DNA of 64,000 nt from Candidatus Pantoea floridensis (lineage in GTDB: Bacteria; Pseudomonadota; Gammaproteobacteria; Enterobacterales; Enterobacteriaceae), in contig NZ_OCMY01000001.1 in the NCBI RefSeq assembly GCF_900215435.1, positions 4,154,001 through 4,218,000 on the forward strand. The letters run 5' to 3'. The notes below the pieces were generated by a model. That model had not been told where the DNA came from. It saw nothing but the letters and a program-made list of their open reading frames with translations, and did no database searches. Positions within the stretch are counted from its first letter, which is position 1. Each line of letters starts with the position of its first letter. Shown one piece after another: positions 1 to 7,931 of the stretch. Position numbers and translations under genes: made by a program.

Positions 1-273
1 CTTTCGTCGCTACGAAACGGGCAGTGAAAGAATATGAAGCCAAATGATGGCTTAGCTTATTTAGCGGTGCAGGGCTTGTTGGCCAGCACCTGGGCGTGTG
101 AGATAAAGATTGCGCCATTCAATTTAACATAATATACATTATGTGCACTTTAATTAAGGAGGCAAAGTAGTAATGTCCGCTTTGGAGATGCGGATATTTT
201 GTTGGACTGATTATATTGATATGTCTGCTACGCGGTTGATAAACCGCTAACGTGAGTCCGGTGCTAGTGAATC

Positions 274-340
274 GGTCACCATGAATGGTGACCCTACGTC
301 GATATAGCCGCGTTTTTGTAGAGTGCGCATTCATGCGCAC
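274..340 (+). repeat. Dispersed palindromic repeat, copy 1 (both arms)
   Basis: Two perfect palindromes are separated by about 29 bases. The first is GGTCACCAT-GA-ATGGTGACC (274-293), followed by CTAC. The second is GTGCGCAT-TC-ATGCGCAC (323-340), preceded by GTAG. The first differs from the other copies in the window (GGTCGCC/GGCGACC) by a paired G-to-A and C-to-T change, so the stem is kept while the sequence changes. The second is identical to the palindrome at 56150-56167. This suggests selection on, or mobility of, a stem-loop (REP/BIME-like), which is inference. Confidence 0.8.
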
Positions 341-461
341 CTGCGTAAATGTTACTTTGAGACTGAGCACCTAAATCTTACCCATCAGGCTCATTAACTC
401 CATAATTTCGTGGTTTATCCCTACTTTTTCCCTTAACACCTGGAATGATGGATTTAAGAAA

Positions 462-498
462 TTTACCCGCATTGTTTTTAATTCTATAATATTGGGTA
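462..498 (+). promoter_or_regulatory. Promoter and possible operator of the first hip module
   Basis: A TTTACC (462-467) and a TATAAT (485-490) hexamer are separated by 17 bases, a good sigma-70 arrangement about 40 bases before the hipB-like start. Inverted arms TACCC (464-468) and GGGTA (494-498) flank the -10 box. HipB-type antitoxins are known to repress their own operon by binding inverted repeats, so these arms are a reasonable but untested operator. Confidence 0.5.
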
Positions 499-529
499 TT
501 AACCGCATATTTGGATGATAAGACACAAT

Positions 530-850
530 ATGATGGATTTAACACTTAGAAAACCCAGCGAAATTGTCAAGCTACTGTGTGAGCGACTGCGTAAAGAGCG
601 CCTGACGCAGCAGATGACGCAGGCTGATATCGCCGCGCGGGCGGGAATTGGCGTCAATACCGTTTCTAATCTCGAATCCGGACGTAACGTGGGATTTGAA
701 AATCTGGTGCGGGTGGCGATGGTGCTGGGACGCGGTAAAGAACTGGAGGCGCTGTTTATGCCGCAGATCGACAGTCTCGACGATCTGCTGCGCTACGAAA
801 AGAACACCGATCGTCAGCGCGTAAAAAGGAGTGCTAACGATGGTCAGTAA
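530..850 (+). CDS. HipB-like XRE-family antitoxin/regulator (module 1)
   Basis: This protein of about 106 residues has a Cro/C1-type helix-turn-helix in its first two thirds (MTQADIAARAGIGVNTVSNLE region) and a charged tail. By family knowledge it would bind the HipA-like kinase encoded next and repress their shared promoter. ATG codons occur at 515, 530 and 533 and none has a strong ribosome binding site. 530 is chosen because it leaves a normal leader after the TATAAT at 485-490. Its 3' end overlaps the hipA-like start by 11 bases, so the two genes are translationally coupled. Confidence 0.85.
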   Translation: MMDLTLRKPSEIVKLLCERLRKERLTQQMTQADIAARAGIGVNTVSNLESGRNVGFENLVRVAMVLGRGKELEALFMPQIDSLDDLLRYEKNTDRQRVKRSANDGQ

Positions 851-2105
851 AGTCGATGTTTACTACGAAGGCTGGGGTGAACGATGGCTTTGGGGAACGC
901 TGGTCTCTTCTACCGCGCTCACCGGTCGTCCGCTGATCATGTTTGAATACAGCGCAGAAGCAGCGCGGCGCGGGCTAGAACTCTCGTCGCTTAGCCTGCC
1001 GCTAAAAGGACCGCGGCTGCGCAGGGATTTCCCCGCGCATCAGCTTGCTCTACCCGGCCCGGTTTACGATGCGTTACCCGATGGTTGGGGCATGCTGCTG
1101 ATGGATCGCCTATTCCGCCAGCGCGGTCTGAATGCAGCGCGAATCGGACCGTTAGAACGTCTCACCTATATCGGCAGCAATGCGATGGGCGCAATGTCGT
1201 TTGTACCCTCCCAGCCTGAAGCGACTTCGCTGGCGGAAGATATTTCACTGACAAAACTGGCGGCAGAAGTTCAGGAAGTGCTGGATGGCGAAGGCGGTGA
1301 ATTCCTGCAGCGGCTGTTACAGATGGGCGGCTCACCTCAGGGAGCAAGGCCAAAAGCGCTGCTGTACCGCGATCCGCTTAGCGGTCATTTTACCACTGCC
1401 GCCGCCGCGGAAATGGATGCGTGGCTGATTAAATTCCCCGCCAGCCAGGAACATCCCGAAGTCTGCGCGATTGAAGCGGTGTATGCAGAGTGCCTGCGCG
1501 AATGCCAGATCGCAACGCCCGATACCGCCTACTTCTCTCTGCCAAATGGACAGGCGGCGTTCGCCTCTAAGCGGTTTGATCGTCACAACGGAGTGCGGAT
1601 ACCGATGCAGAGTCTTGCGGCCTTTACCGACGCAAACTATCAGATACCGGGTGCGCTGGATTACACCAGTTTCCTGCGCGCAACGCAGATCTGTACCAAT
1701 GATGTCCGCCAGAAAGCATTGGCGTTTGAGCGCGTGGTTTTCAATGTCGTGTTCAACAACCGCGACGATCACCCGAAAAACTTTGCTTACATCATGACGC
1801 AAAATGGACAATGGCAGCTGGCTCCTTTCTACGATGTGACCTGGTGCGAAGGACCCGGTGGCTATCATCAAATGGATGTGATGGGCGAAGCGTTGCAAAT
1901 TGGTCGTGAACATCTTTTCGCGTTGGCCGAGCAGGAAGCCGAGCTGAGTTCAGAACAGGCCAATAATGTTATCGCGAAGTGCTGTGACGTGGCGGCTCGC
2001 TTTGCGGCTAAGGCTGCCGATATGTTCCCTGGGCAAATCACCGCAGAAACATTGCGTACCATTCAGACGCGCATGGATGACAATATCAAGCGGTTACGTT
2101 ATTAG
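840..2105 (+). CDS. HipA-family serine/threonine kinase toxin (module 1)
   Basis: A 421-residue HipA-type kinase. The AAGGAG at 826-831, 8 bases before ATG 840, fixes the start rather than the in-frame GTG at 831. Visible family marks are the Gly/Ser-rich loop GGSPQGARPK (163-172), the catalytic loop NNRDDHPKN (306-314, Asp309/310) and the metal-site Asp332 in FYDVTW. E. coli HipA phosphorylates glutamyl-tRNA synthetase and induces persistence. The substrate of this copy cannot be told from sequence. No inactivating change is seen, so it should be an active kinase held by its XRE partner. Confidence 0.88.
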   Translation: MVSKVDVYYEGWGERWLWGTLVSSTALTGRPLIMFEYSAEAARRGLELSSLSLPLKGPRLRRDFPAHQLALPGPVYDALPDGWGMLLMDRLFRQRGLNAARIGPLERLTYIGSNAMGAMSFVPSQPEATSLAEDISLTKLAAEVQEVLDGEGGEFLQRLLQMGGSPQGARPKALLYRDPLSGHFTTAAAAEMDAWLIKFPASQEHPEVCAIEAVYAECLRECQIATPDTAYFSLPNGQAAFASKRFDRHNGVRIPMQSLAAFTDANYQIPGALDYTSFLRATQICTNDVRQKALAFERVVFNVVFNNRDDHPKNFAYIMTQNGQWQLAPFYDVTWCEGPGGYHQMDVMGEALQIGREHLFALAEQEAELSSEQANNVIAKCCDVAARFAAKAADMFPGQITAETLRTIQTRMDDNIKRLRY

Positions 2106-2216
2106 CCCGCCGCTGATAAACCATCGCCGCCCTACTTTCTTCATTAATAAAAACGCGATGAATAAATCTGCCCCTTAAGGTGTTTACTCTCTATCTGCCA
2201 CACTGGAGTAAAACCC

Positions 2217-2786
2217 ATGATTCGCACCGCCTGTCTCGCTGCCGTTATATTACTGATATCTCCGGTAGCGCACGCCGAGACAAAAACGTATGCCATCAAC
2301 ACGCAGCAATCATCCATTGGGCTCTCCTGGCGCGCTTTTGGGCACAATTTTTCGCAGGCGCACCTGAATGGTGTGACGGGTTATATCACCCTCAATCCCA
2401 GCCAAGAGTGGCAGGATCATATAGAAGTGAAGATTCCCGTGAAAACGCTTGTGGCTTCGAATGCCTTATTAACCTATCAACTCAAGAGCGATCTTTTTTT
2501 TGACGCCCCGCACTACCCCAATATTGCTTTCAGCAGCAGTCGTGTTTCGTCACTGGGTGAAGGAAAATTTCAAATTATCGGCACGTTGTCTGTGAAAGAT
2601 GTTAGTCGCCCTGTGATTCTCATCGCTAAGCTGGATAACGGCGAAATAGTAGCGCCAACCTCAAACACCATGGCTTTGCACGCCTCCACAGCGATCTCCC
2701 GCACCGCTTTTCGCGTTGATCGCTTGGTAGGTATTGTTGATGACCGGGTAGATATTGAACTCAGTATTCGTGCCCAGCGCAATTAA
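2217..2786 (+). CDS. YceI-family periplasmic protein
   Basis: 189 residues with a typical signal peptide ending in an AHA motif near residue 20, followed by a single YceI lipocalin-like domain (TYAINTQQSSIGLSWR near the mature N-terminus, GTLSVKDVSRPV near 125-135). YceI-family beta-barrels bind polyisoprenoid lipids in the periplasm, and the exact ligand here is unknown. GGAG lies 8 bases before the ATG. The gene stands alone between the hip module and the convergent PTS operon and ends at a strong hairpin (2791-2817). Confidence 0.85.
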   Translation: MIRTACLAAVILLISPVAHAETKTYAINTQQSSIGLSWRAFGHNFSQAHLNGVTGYITLNPSQEWQDHIEVKIPVKTLVASNALLTYQLKSDLFFDAPHYPNIAFSSSRVSSLGEGKFQIIGTLSVKDVSRPVILIAKLDNGEIVAPTSNTMALHASTAISRTAFRVDRLVGIVDDRVDIELSIRAQRN

Positions 2787-2790
2787 CCAA

Positions 2791-2817
2791 GCCTGCCACC
2801 GCTAATAGGTGGCAGGC
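2791..2817. terminator. Shared terminator hairpin between yceI-like gene and PTS operon
   Basis: Perfect 10-bp arms GCCTGCCACC / GGTGGCAGGC with a 7-base loop lie between two convergent stop codons. There is no long U-tract on either side, but the leftward transcript continues TTGGTTAATT. It probably works as a bidirectional terminator or as a 3'-end protecting stem. Confidence 0.65.
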
Positions 2818-2826
2818 GCAAAGTCA

Positions 2827-4179
2827 CTACGGTGTTATCGCCTCGCCCGTGGCAACCTGGGCTTGCTGTTTACTTTCTTCTTCCTCACGGAATTTGAGCC
2901 GATCCCATACGCGGAAGAATGGATAATAGATAACCAGTGAAAGCGTTAAATTAACCACTTGCAGCACGGTGCCGGAGATGTGCCCGCCCGTTGCCAGATA
3001 GCCGCTCACGAAAATCGGTGTGGTGAACGGCAGTGCAATCCCAGCCGGTGGCGCCACTAAACCGGTGCTCATCGCGGCCCACGACACAATCACCAATACC
3101 ACGGGTGTCAGGATAAAAGGCAGGAAAAGATACGGATTCATCACCAGTGGAATACCAAACACTAATGGTTCGCTGATATTGAACAGCGCAGCAGGCGCGG
3201 CAATCTTGCCAAGCTGCTTCATCTGACGGCTGCGCGAACGAATCAGCATAAAGATCACCAGCCCCAGTAAAGCACCGGTTCCACCGGGCGCAATCCACAA
3301 ATCATAAAACTGCTGGGTGAAGATGTGCGGAATGGGTTGGTTATGCTGGAATGCCTCGAGATTTTCACTCATGTTCGATAGCCAAACGGGCTGAATAAAC
3401 ACCAACACAATCGCATCGCCATGCAGCCCGAGCGTCCACAAAATGCCAATCAATAACACCGAGAAGATCATGCCGGGTAATGTGCCGCCGACGTGGTGCA
3501 TCGGTAAGCCAATCACAGTGGCGATCAGGTTGTTTATATCCCCGAACGGCGAGGCTTCTACCGCGAGGCGAATGACCAGGACCACCGCCAGCACGCAAAA
3601 GCCCGGCACCAACGCGAGGAAGGACTTTGCCACCGCCGGCGGTACGCCTTCAGGCATTTTGATCACCAGATTACGGTTATGAACAAAGCGGTAAATCTCC
3701 GTTGAGAGCAGCGCAATCACAATCGCCACGAACAATCCCTGGCTCCCGATCAGCGAAATCGGCAGTACGCCAGTGACCAGCTGCGTCGGCGCGCCTTCCA
3801 CCGGGGCAAATAGCGTCTGCTGCGGAATCGTCATCACAAACGCCACTAAGGCCATGGCGCCGCTGGTCAGCGGATCGAGCGTGCGATACTTCTCCGCCAG
3901 TCGATAAGCGATGCCGAAACTGGAGATCAACGCCATGATGTCGTAGGTAGCGCGTACCGGATAAAGCAATTTGTTGCGCCACGTATCGCCAAACAGATCC
4001 GCCATCAAATGGCCCCATGCCGGAATCGGCAGATAGGCAAAGATCAGGAAGAAACTGCCAATCAGCATAAACGGCATGTTGAGAATGATGCCGTCACGCA
4101 CCGAGAGCACGTGCTTCTGACCGGCGACTTTCAGTGCAGCGGGCAAGACATAACGATCAATAAAAGTACGGTTGGACAT
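2827..4179 (-). CDS. PTS EIIC, lactose/cellobiose-chitobiose family permease
   Basis: 450-residue multi-spanning permease of the Lac/cellobiose EIIC family, which moves the sugar across the inner membrane for phosphorylation by EIIB. The conserved stretch NISEPLVFGIPLVMNP (about 337-352) and a GLHGD motif (about 252-256) are typical of CelB/ChbC. It is the last gene of the leftward operon EIIB-EIIA-GH4-EIIC, 31 bases after the hydrolase. Putting EIIC last differs from the E. coli chbBCARFG order. Beta-glucosides, cellobiose or chitobiose are all possible substrates. Confidence 0.92.
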   Translation of the reverse strand: MSNRTFIDRYVLPAALKVAGQKHVLSVRDGIILNMPFMLIGSFFLIFAYLPIPAWGHLMADLFGDTWRNKLLYPVRATYDIMALISSFGIAYRLAEKYRTLDPLTSGAMALVAFVMTIPQQTLFAPVEGAPTQLVTGVLPISLIGSQGLFVAIVIALLSTEIYRFVHNRNLVIKMPEGVPPAVAKSFLALVPGFCVLAVVLVIRLAVEASPFGDINNLIATVIGLPMHHVGGTLPGMIFSVLLIGILWTLGLHGDAIVLVFIQPVWLSNMSENLEAFQHNQPIPHIFTQQFYDLWIAPGGTGALLGLVIFMLIRSRSRQMKQLGKIAAPAALFNISEPLVFGIPLVMNPYLFLPFILTPVVLVIVSWAAMSTGLVAPPAGIALPFTTPIFVSGYLATGGHISGTVLQVVNLTLSLVIYYPFFRVWDRLKFREEEESKQQAQVATGEAITP

Positions 4180-4210
4180 AGGGCCTCCTCAGGCTCAATG
4201 GCGCAACAGA

Positions 4211-5524
4211 TTAAGGAGTGGCAAACTGCGGCAGCCACGGCTGATTCAGGGTGAGGACTTCGTCAAGCAGCGCTTCAGCAGTGGTAACGTCACCAACCAA
4301 CGGATTGCCAACCAGCGCCAGCAGCGCCTGCTGTCGATCGCCATGCACTGCGGCTTCGATGGTCAGGCGTTCAAAGGCTTTGATCTGCTGCGTCAGCCCA
4401 TTCATCAGCGGCGGCAACGCACCAAACACCAGCGGATGCGCGCCTTGCGCGTCAACGAGGCAGTTCACTTCCACCACCGCATCATCCGGCAGGCCGTGGA
4501 TTGCGCCTTGATTACGGCAGTTCACCACCAAATTTTTGCCGCTATTGTTATGGATAGCGCTGATCAGCTCGACGGCCACTTCCGAGTAGTACGCGCCGCC
4601 GCGGAAGCTAAGCTGCTCCGGCTTGTGTGCCAGATGCGGATCGGCATATAACGCAAAGAGCTCAGCCTCGACTTTCATCACCTGCTCGGCGCGCGTCCCT
4701 TCATGGCCGCTCTGCGCTTTTTCCTGCTCTTCCGCCAGCATTTGTGGCGTTTGCCAGTAATAACGGTGGTACGGGCATGGAATGGCCTTCAGCGCGCGCA
4801 GGAACGACGGCGACCAGGGCATATCCTTGATGTTATTCATGGTCAGTGATTGCCCATCGCACAGCTGCTCAATCACCTGTTCAGTAACGTCTTTGCCGCG
4901 ACATGTCACCTGATGTACCCACACCAGATGATTCAGCCCGGCGAAGCGCAGCTGCACATCATCCCACGGCGCATCAAGCATGCCGGCAATCATGTGATGC
5001 ATGTTAACCGGCACGTTGCACAGCCCAATGATTTTCGCTTTGCTATAGCGCGACACGGCTTCAGTGACAATTCCGGCCGGGTTAGTGAAATTGATGATGA
5101 AGGCGTCCGGCGCCAGCTCTTCCACTTTGCGCGCGATATTCAGCATCACCGGGATGGTGCGCAGCGCTTTGGCGAACCCGCCGACGCCGGTGGTTTCCTG
5201 GCCGAGACGTCCATACTTCAACCCGAGCCGTTCATCTGCCGCTCGCGCGGCTAATTGTCCCACGCGTAGCTGCGTCAGTACGAAACGGGCACCGCTGATC
5301 GCCTCATCCAGCGCAAAATGTACGCTCACTTTGACCTGCTCTAATCCATTCTGCTGCAGCATACGCCGGGTCAGATCGGCGATAACATTCACCTTTTCAC
5401 GGCCCTGTTCAACATCTACCAGCGCCAGTTCGGTGACCGGCAGCTGTGCATAGCGGTTGATGATCCCTTCTACCAGTTCGGGTGAATAGCTGCTGCCACC
5501 ACCAATAATCGCCATTTTAAGCAT
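4211..5524 (-). CDS. 6-phospho-beta-glucosidase, glycoside hydrolase family 4
   Basis: 437-residue GH4 enzyme, a family that cleaves phosphorylated glycosides by an NAD+ and Mn2+-dependent redox mechanism. The N-terminal Rossmann motif IIGGGSSYSPELV is followed by the metal-site motif GLCNVPVNMHHM and LNHLVWV. The start at 5524 is chosen because AGGAG lies 6 bases upstream; an earlier in-frame ATG would run deep into the EIIA gene. The start overlaps the EIIA stop by 8 bases. It hydrolyses the sugar imported by the adjacent PTS, and resembles CelF/ChbF. Confidence 0.92.
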   Translation of the reverse strand: MLKMAIIGGGSSYSPELVEGIINRYAQLPVTELALVDVEQGREKVNVIADLTRRMLQQNGLEQVKVSVHFALDEAISGARFVLTQLRVGQLAARAADERLGLKYGRLGQETTGVGGFAKALRTIPVMLNIARKVEELAPDAFIINFTNPAGIVTEAVSRYSKAKIIGLCNVPVNMHHMIAGMLDAPWDDVQLRFAGLNHLVWVHQVTCRGKDVTEQVIEQLCDGQSLTMNNIKDMPWSPSFLRALKAIPCPYHRYYWQTPQMLAEEQEKAQSGHEGTRAEQVMKVEAELFALYADPHLAHKPEQLSFRGGAYYSEVAVELISAIHNNSGKNLVVNCRNQGAIHGLPDDAVVEVNCLVDAQGAHPLVFGALPPLMNGLTQQIKAFERLTIEAAVHGDRQQALLALVGNPLVGDVTTAEALLDEVLTLNQPWLPQFATP

Positions 5525-5858
5525 CGGTTGCTCCTGCCGCAGTGCGGCGATAGAGTTCAATAATTTCGCCTGCCAGATCCTGAATCAGCATGGCGTTCAT
5601 CAGGTGATCCTGGGCATGCACCAGGATCAGCGTGACCGGCAGCTTGCCGCTGCCCTCATCGAGGCTGATCAATGCCGTTTGCTGCTGATGTGCCGCACTG
5701 ATGCACTCTTTAGCCGCGGCCAGCTGCTGCTGCGCTTCGGTAAACTGCCCGTCACGCGCCAGACGTAACGCACCGATCGCTGCGCTGCGTGCTGCTCCGG
5801 CTTGCACCAGCAGCAGCATAATTTGCTCTTCAAACTCGAGAACCACGTTTTCAGGCAT
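5517..5858 (-). CDS. PTS EIIA, lactose/cellobiose family
   Basis: 113-residue helical EIIA that passes phosphate from HPr to EIIB. The active-site block VHAQDHLMNAM places the phosphorylated histidine at His81 with Asp84 as the trimer metal ligand, as in LacF and ChbA. It is separated from the upstream EIIB by 59 bases that hold a small hairpin, and overlaps the GH4 start. Confidence 0.93.
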   Translation of the reverse strand: MPENVVLEFEEQIMLLLVQAGAARSAAIGALRLARDGQFTEAQQQLAAAKECISAAHQQQTALISLDEGSGKLPVTLILVHAQDHLMNAMLIQDLAGEIIELYRRTAAGATDA

Positions 5859-5869
5859 GCAGAATCCCC

Positions 5870-5886
5870 CACAGCATCGGGCTGTG
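5870..5886 (-). other. Small intercistronic hairpin between EIIB and EIIA
   Basis: Perfect arms CACAGC / GCTGTG with a 5-base loop lie in the 59-base gap. There is no U-tract, so mRNA stabilisation or a modest ratio control between the two PTS subunits is more likely than termination. Confidence 0.35.
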
Positions 5887-5917
5887 TCATGTCGGTTAAA
5901 TGAGGGTGTTCGGAGTA

Positions 5918-6223
5918 TTACGCGGTGTGTAACGCCATCGCTTTTTCAAGCACCCGATCGCCACGCATCATGCCGTAATCCATCATGTCGATAACGGCGA
6001 CGGTTTTGCCCTGCGGAGCGGCAATGGCGGTAAGCCGAGCGGCTTCAAACTGAACTTGCGGTCCAAGCAGTACCACGTCGGCATCCGGCAGTATGCGTTC
6101 GAACTCCGCCACCGGAACCGCTTTGATGTCGATCTTCAGTCCGCGCCCCAGCGCAGCACTCTGCATTCTTTCAACCAGCATGCTGGTTGACATCCCCGCA
6201 GCACAACAAAGTACGATGCGCAT
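5918..6223 (-). CDS. PTS EIIB, lactose/cellobiose family
   Basis: 101-residue EIIB with the phosphocysteine loop CCAAGMSTS at residues 6-14; Cys7 aligns with Cys10 of ChbB. It takes phosphate from EIIA and gives it to the incoming sugar. It is the first gene of the operon, and the upstream 290-base AT-rich region is shared with the divergent RpiR regulator and carries two copies of one inverted repeat. Confidence 0.93.
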   Translation of the reverse strand: MRIVLCCAAGMSTSMLVERMQSAALGRGLKIDIKAVPVAEFERILPDADVVLLGPQVQFEAARLTAIAAPQGKTVAVIDMMDYGMMRGDRVLEKAMALHTA

Positions 6224-6358
6224 GATTTTTCCTCGTGTGATTTGACTTGGGCATTTAAGACCTGTCTCAGGGAAGCTGTAAAGTGGCTATGGGCAGACGA
6301 TTTTCTGATGAATAATTATTTATTTGTTAATAATCAGATAATTATGTGAATATTTTGT

Positions 6359-6375
6359 ATGAAAATATTTTTCAT
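6359..6375. promoter_or_regulatory. Candidate RpiR-type operator, copy 1
   Basis: Inverted repeat ATGAAA-N5-TTTCAT in the divergent region between the PTS operon and its presumed regulator. The same half-sites with the same 5-base spacing recur at 6460-6476. Identical geometry in two copies beside an RpiR gene makes regulator binding likely, though unproven. Confidence 0.6.
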
Positions 6376-6459
6376 CAGTGTGATCTTACGCGTAATTATT
6401 TTGTCTTAATCATCACTTATCGCAAAAAACGCATAAAAAACGCTGAAAAAAAACTCAAC

Positions 6460-6476
6460 ATGAAAATTAATTTCAT
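6460..6476. promoter_or_regulatory. Candidate RpiR-type operator, copy 2
   Basis: Inverted repeat ATGAAA-ATTAA-TTTCAT, 38 bases before the regulator start. It matches copy 1 in both half-sites and spacing, and the centres are 101 bases apart. The position close to the regulator start suggests autoregulation. Confidence 0.6.
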
Positions 6477-6514
6477 GCATGATGTACCTTCGCTATTGAG
6501 GATGTGATGAGCTA

Positions 6515-7471
6515 ATGGATATTGTCTGGCAATTGCGACAGCAGAGTGAGCGCGCAGATGCGCAAGAGTCGAGGCTGGCGCGCTTTATTCTGGCGAACCT
6601 GGACGCCAATGTGCACACCACCATGGAAGGACTGGCCGCGCAGGCGGGCGTAAGCCAGGAGGTGCTACGCCGCTTTGCCGCTTCGGCAGGTTGCCGCGAT
6701 CTTGATGACTTTTTGCATCAGGTGCGGAAAGCCGGCCAGCAGCAGGACGTGGCCTTTATCGATGTCATCCGCCAGCGGCAGGCATCACTGAGCCAGCAGG
6801 AAAAGCGCGTCGCGGAGGCTATTTTGAGTGACACAACGTTTGCTGCTTCCGCCACCATCGAGCAACTTGCCGGACGTGCTGAAGTCAGTGCGGCGACCAT
6901 CACCCGCTTCGCTCGTTCAATGGGCTGCGAAGATATTCGCGATTTGCGCATGCGTTTAGCGCGCGCGCCACAGGTACGTCATTCCCCTGCTATTGCGCCC
7001 TTAGAGGCAATCAGCCAGGCGTTGACGCAGCAATTCGCGCTGGCAGAACGCGCAACCTGGACGCGAGCAGCAGAGACGTTACGCAAGGCAAGAAGCGTGC
7101 TGCTGATTGGCGCATCAGGCCCACAAACGCCGCTGGTTGCTGAGGTCCACCAGCGTTTGCATCGTCTCGGATTAGCCATCGCCTGGATTCAGGATGACAA
7201 TCTATTAAGCATGACGCTGAGTCGTTTGCAGCCAGATGATGTGTTGTTTATTCTCGCGCCGGATGCCGTAAACAGCCACGTCCTCAGCGCCGTACATCAC
7301 GCAACTATCCAAAAAACCCCGGTGATTGCGCTCTGCCCAAGCACGCTGGACCTCGCCAGCCAGGCCGATATTTGGCTGCCGCTGCCGGTGGCGAAAAATA
7401 CGCGGCGTTACGGTATTTTATTCGCACTCGATCAGCTGGAAACCACGCTGTTGTGTCAGCCGAACCCCTGA
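6515..7471 (+). CDS. RpiR/MurR-family regulator with tandem HTH domains
   Basis: 318 residues. The usual RpiR layout is one HTH_6 domain followed by a SIS sugar-phosphate-binding domain. Here two HTH_6-like domains are visible: residues about 1-72 (ESRLARFILAN, LAAQAGVSQEVLRRFAASAGC) and about 80-150 (EKRVAEAILSD, LAGRAEVSAATITRFARSMGC). A SIS domain follows (VLLIGASG near 190 to the end). It is divergent from the PTS operon and probably senses the phosphorylated sugar. The first HTH is the less canonical copy. Confidence 0.88.
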   Translation: MDIVWQLRQQSERADAQESRLARFILANLDANVHTTMEGLAAQAGVSQEVLRRFAASAGCRDLDDFLHQVRKAGQQQDVAFIDVIRQRQASLSQQEKRVAEAILSDTTFAASATIEQLAGRAEVSAATITRFARSMGCEDIRDLRMRLARAPQVRHSPAIAPLEAISQALTQQFALAERATWTRAAETLRKARSVLLIGASGPQTPLVAEVHQRLHRLGLAIAWIQDDNLLSMTLSRLQPDDVLFILAPDAVNSHVLSAVHHATIQKTPVIALCPSTLDLASQADIWLPLPVAKNTRRYGILFALDQLETTLLCQPNP

Positions 7472-7588
7472 TGCAACCAAGACTTTTCTGAGGCTAATTG
7501 CAGTATTTACTTAATTTAGCTGCCGTATTCGCTTAAGTTTTTCCCCTGCGTGCCCGATAATTCTCTTAGGCAACCCAGGGGATTTCGA

Positions 7589-7873
7589 ATGCGCAACCTA
7601 TTAGTTTTATTGTCAGGTCTGATTATGCTACCCACAGCGATAGCGGCAGATGGCACCATCACCTTTAATGGCTCAGTGGTTGAATCCGTTTGCGACACCA
7701 GCACACAGCTGCAGCAGGCTTCAATCAACTGCTACCGCAACGGTGTCAATCAGGTACAAACGATTGCTATGTCCCAGCACAAGCAGGCTATGCCCTATCA
7801 GCTGGGCACGGTCAGCATTGAAACAGTAAAAAATCACGCTAATCTGAAAATCGTAGAAGTGACTTATAAGTAA
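7589..7873 (+). CDS. Short secreted type 1 pilin-like protein
   Basis: 94 residues: a signal peptide of about 20 residues ending in AIAA, then DGTITFNGSVVESVC, which is the start signature of type 1 fimbrial subunits, and a second Cys about 14 residues on. Full pilins run to about 170 residues, so this is about half size. No chaperone or usher gene is near. The start at 7589 uses AGGGGA upstream. It could be a degenerate pilin or a small periplasmic protein built on the pilin fold. Confidence 0.7.
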   Translation: MRNLLVLLSGLIMLPTAIAADGTITFNGSVVESVCDTSTQLQQASINCYRNGVNQVQTIAMSQHKQAMPYQLGTVSIETVKNHANLKIVEVTYK

Positions 7874-7899
7874 ACCGTTGCTGACTCTACTGATGAGCA

Positions 7900-7929
7900 A
7901 AAGGCCTTAGTCGCAAGACTAAGGCCTTT
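7900..7929. terminator. Bidirectional terminator between the pilin-like gene and evgS
   Basis: Perfect 13-bp arms AAAGGCCTTAGTC / GACTAAGGCCTTT with a GCAA tetraloop. The A-run on one side and T-run on the other make it usable by both convergent transcripts. Confidence 0.85.
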
Positions 7930-7931
7930 CA

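Larger units (their letters stand above)
1..514. other. Left-edge non-coding stretch
   Basis: No convincing complete gene is visible here. Bases 3-47 read as an open frame ending in TGA at 45-47 with a Lys/Glu-rich tail and could be the last codons of a gene lying to the left, but 14 residues are too few to identify it. The stretch also holds a two-part palindromic repeat (274-340) and the promoter region of the hipB-like gene (about 462-498). The open frame on the minus strand across the palindromes looks like chance. Confidence 0.5.

Noticed and set aside
119..370. Minus-strand reading frame of 83 codons at the left edge
   Set aside because: It runs through the palindromic repeat, has no ribosome binding site or recognisable domain, and looks like chance.
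1332..1913. 193-codon minus-strand frame inside the first hipA-like gene
   Set aside because: Antisense to a well-supported kinase gene with all catalytic residues; no family resemblance.
6301..6358. AT-rich inverted segments CTGAT...ATCAG before the first RpiR site
   Set aside because: Low-complexity AT sequence gives such pairing easily; it lacks the second copy that supports the ATGAAA-N5-TTTCAT sites.
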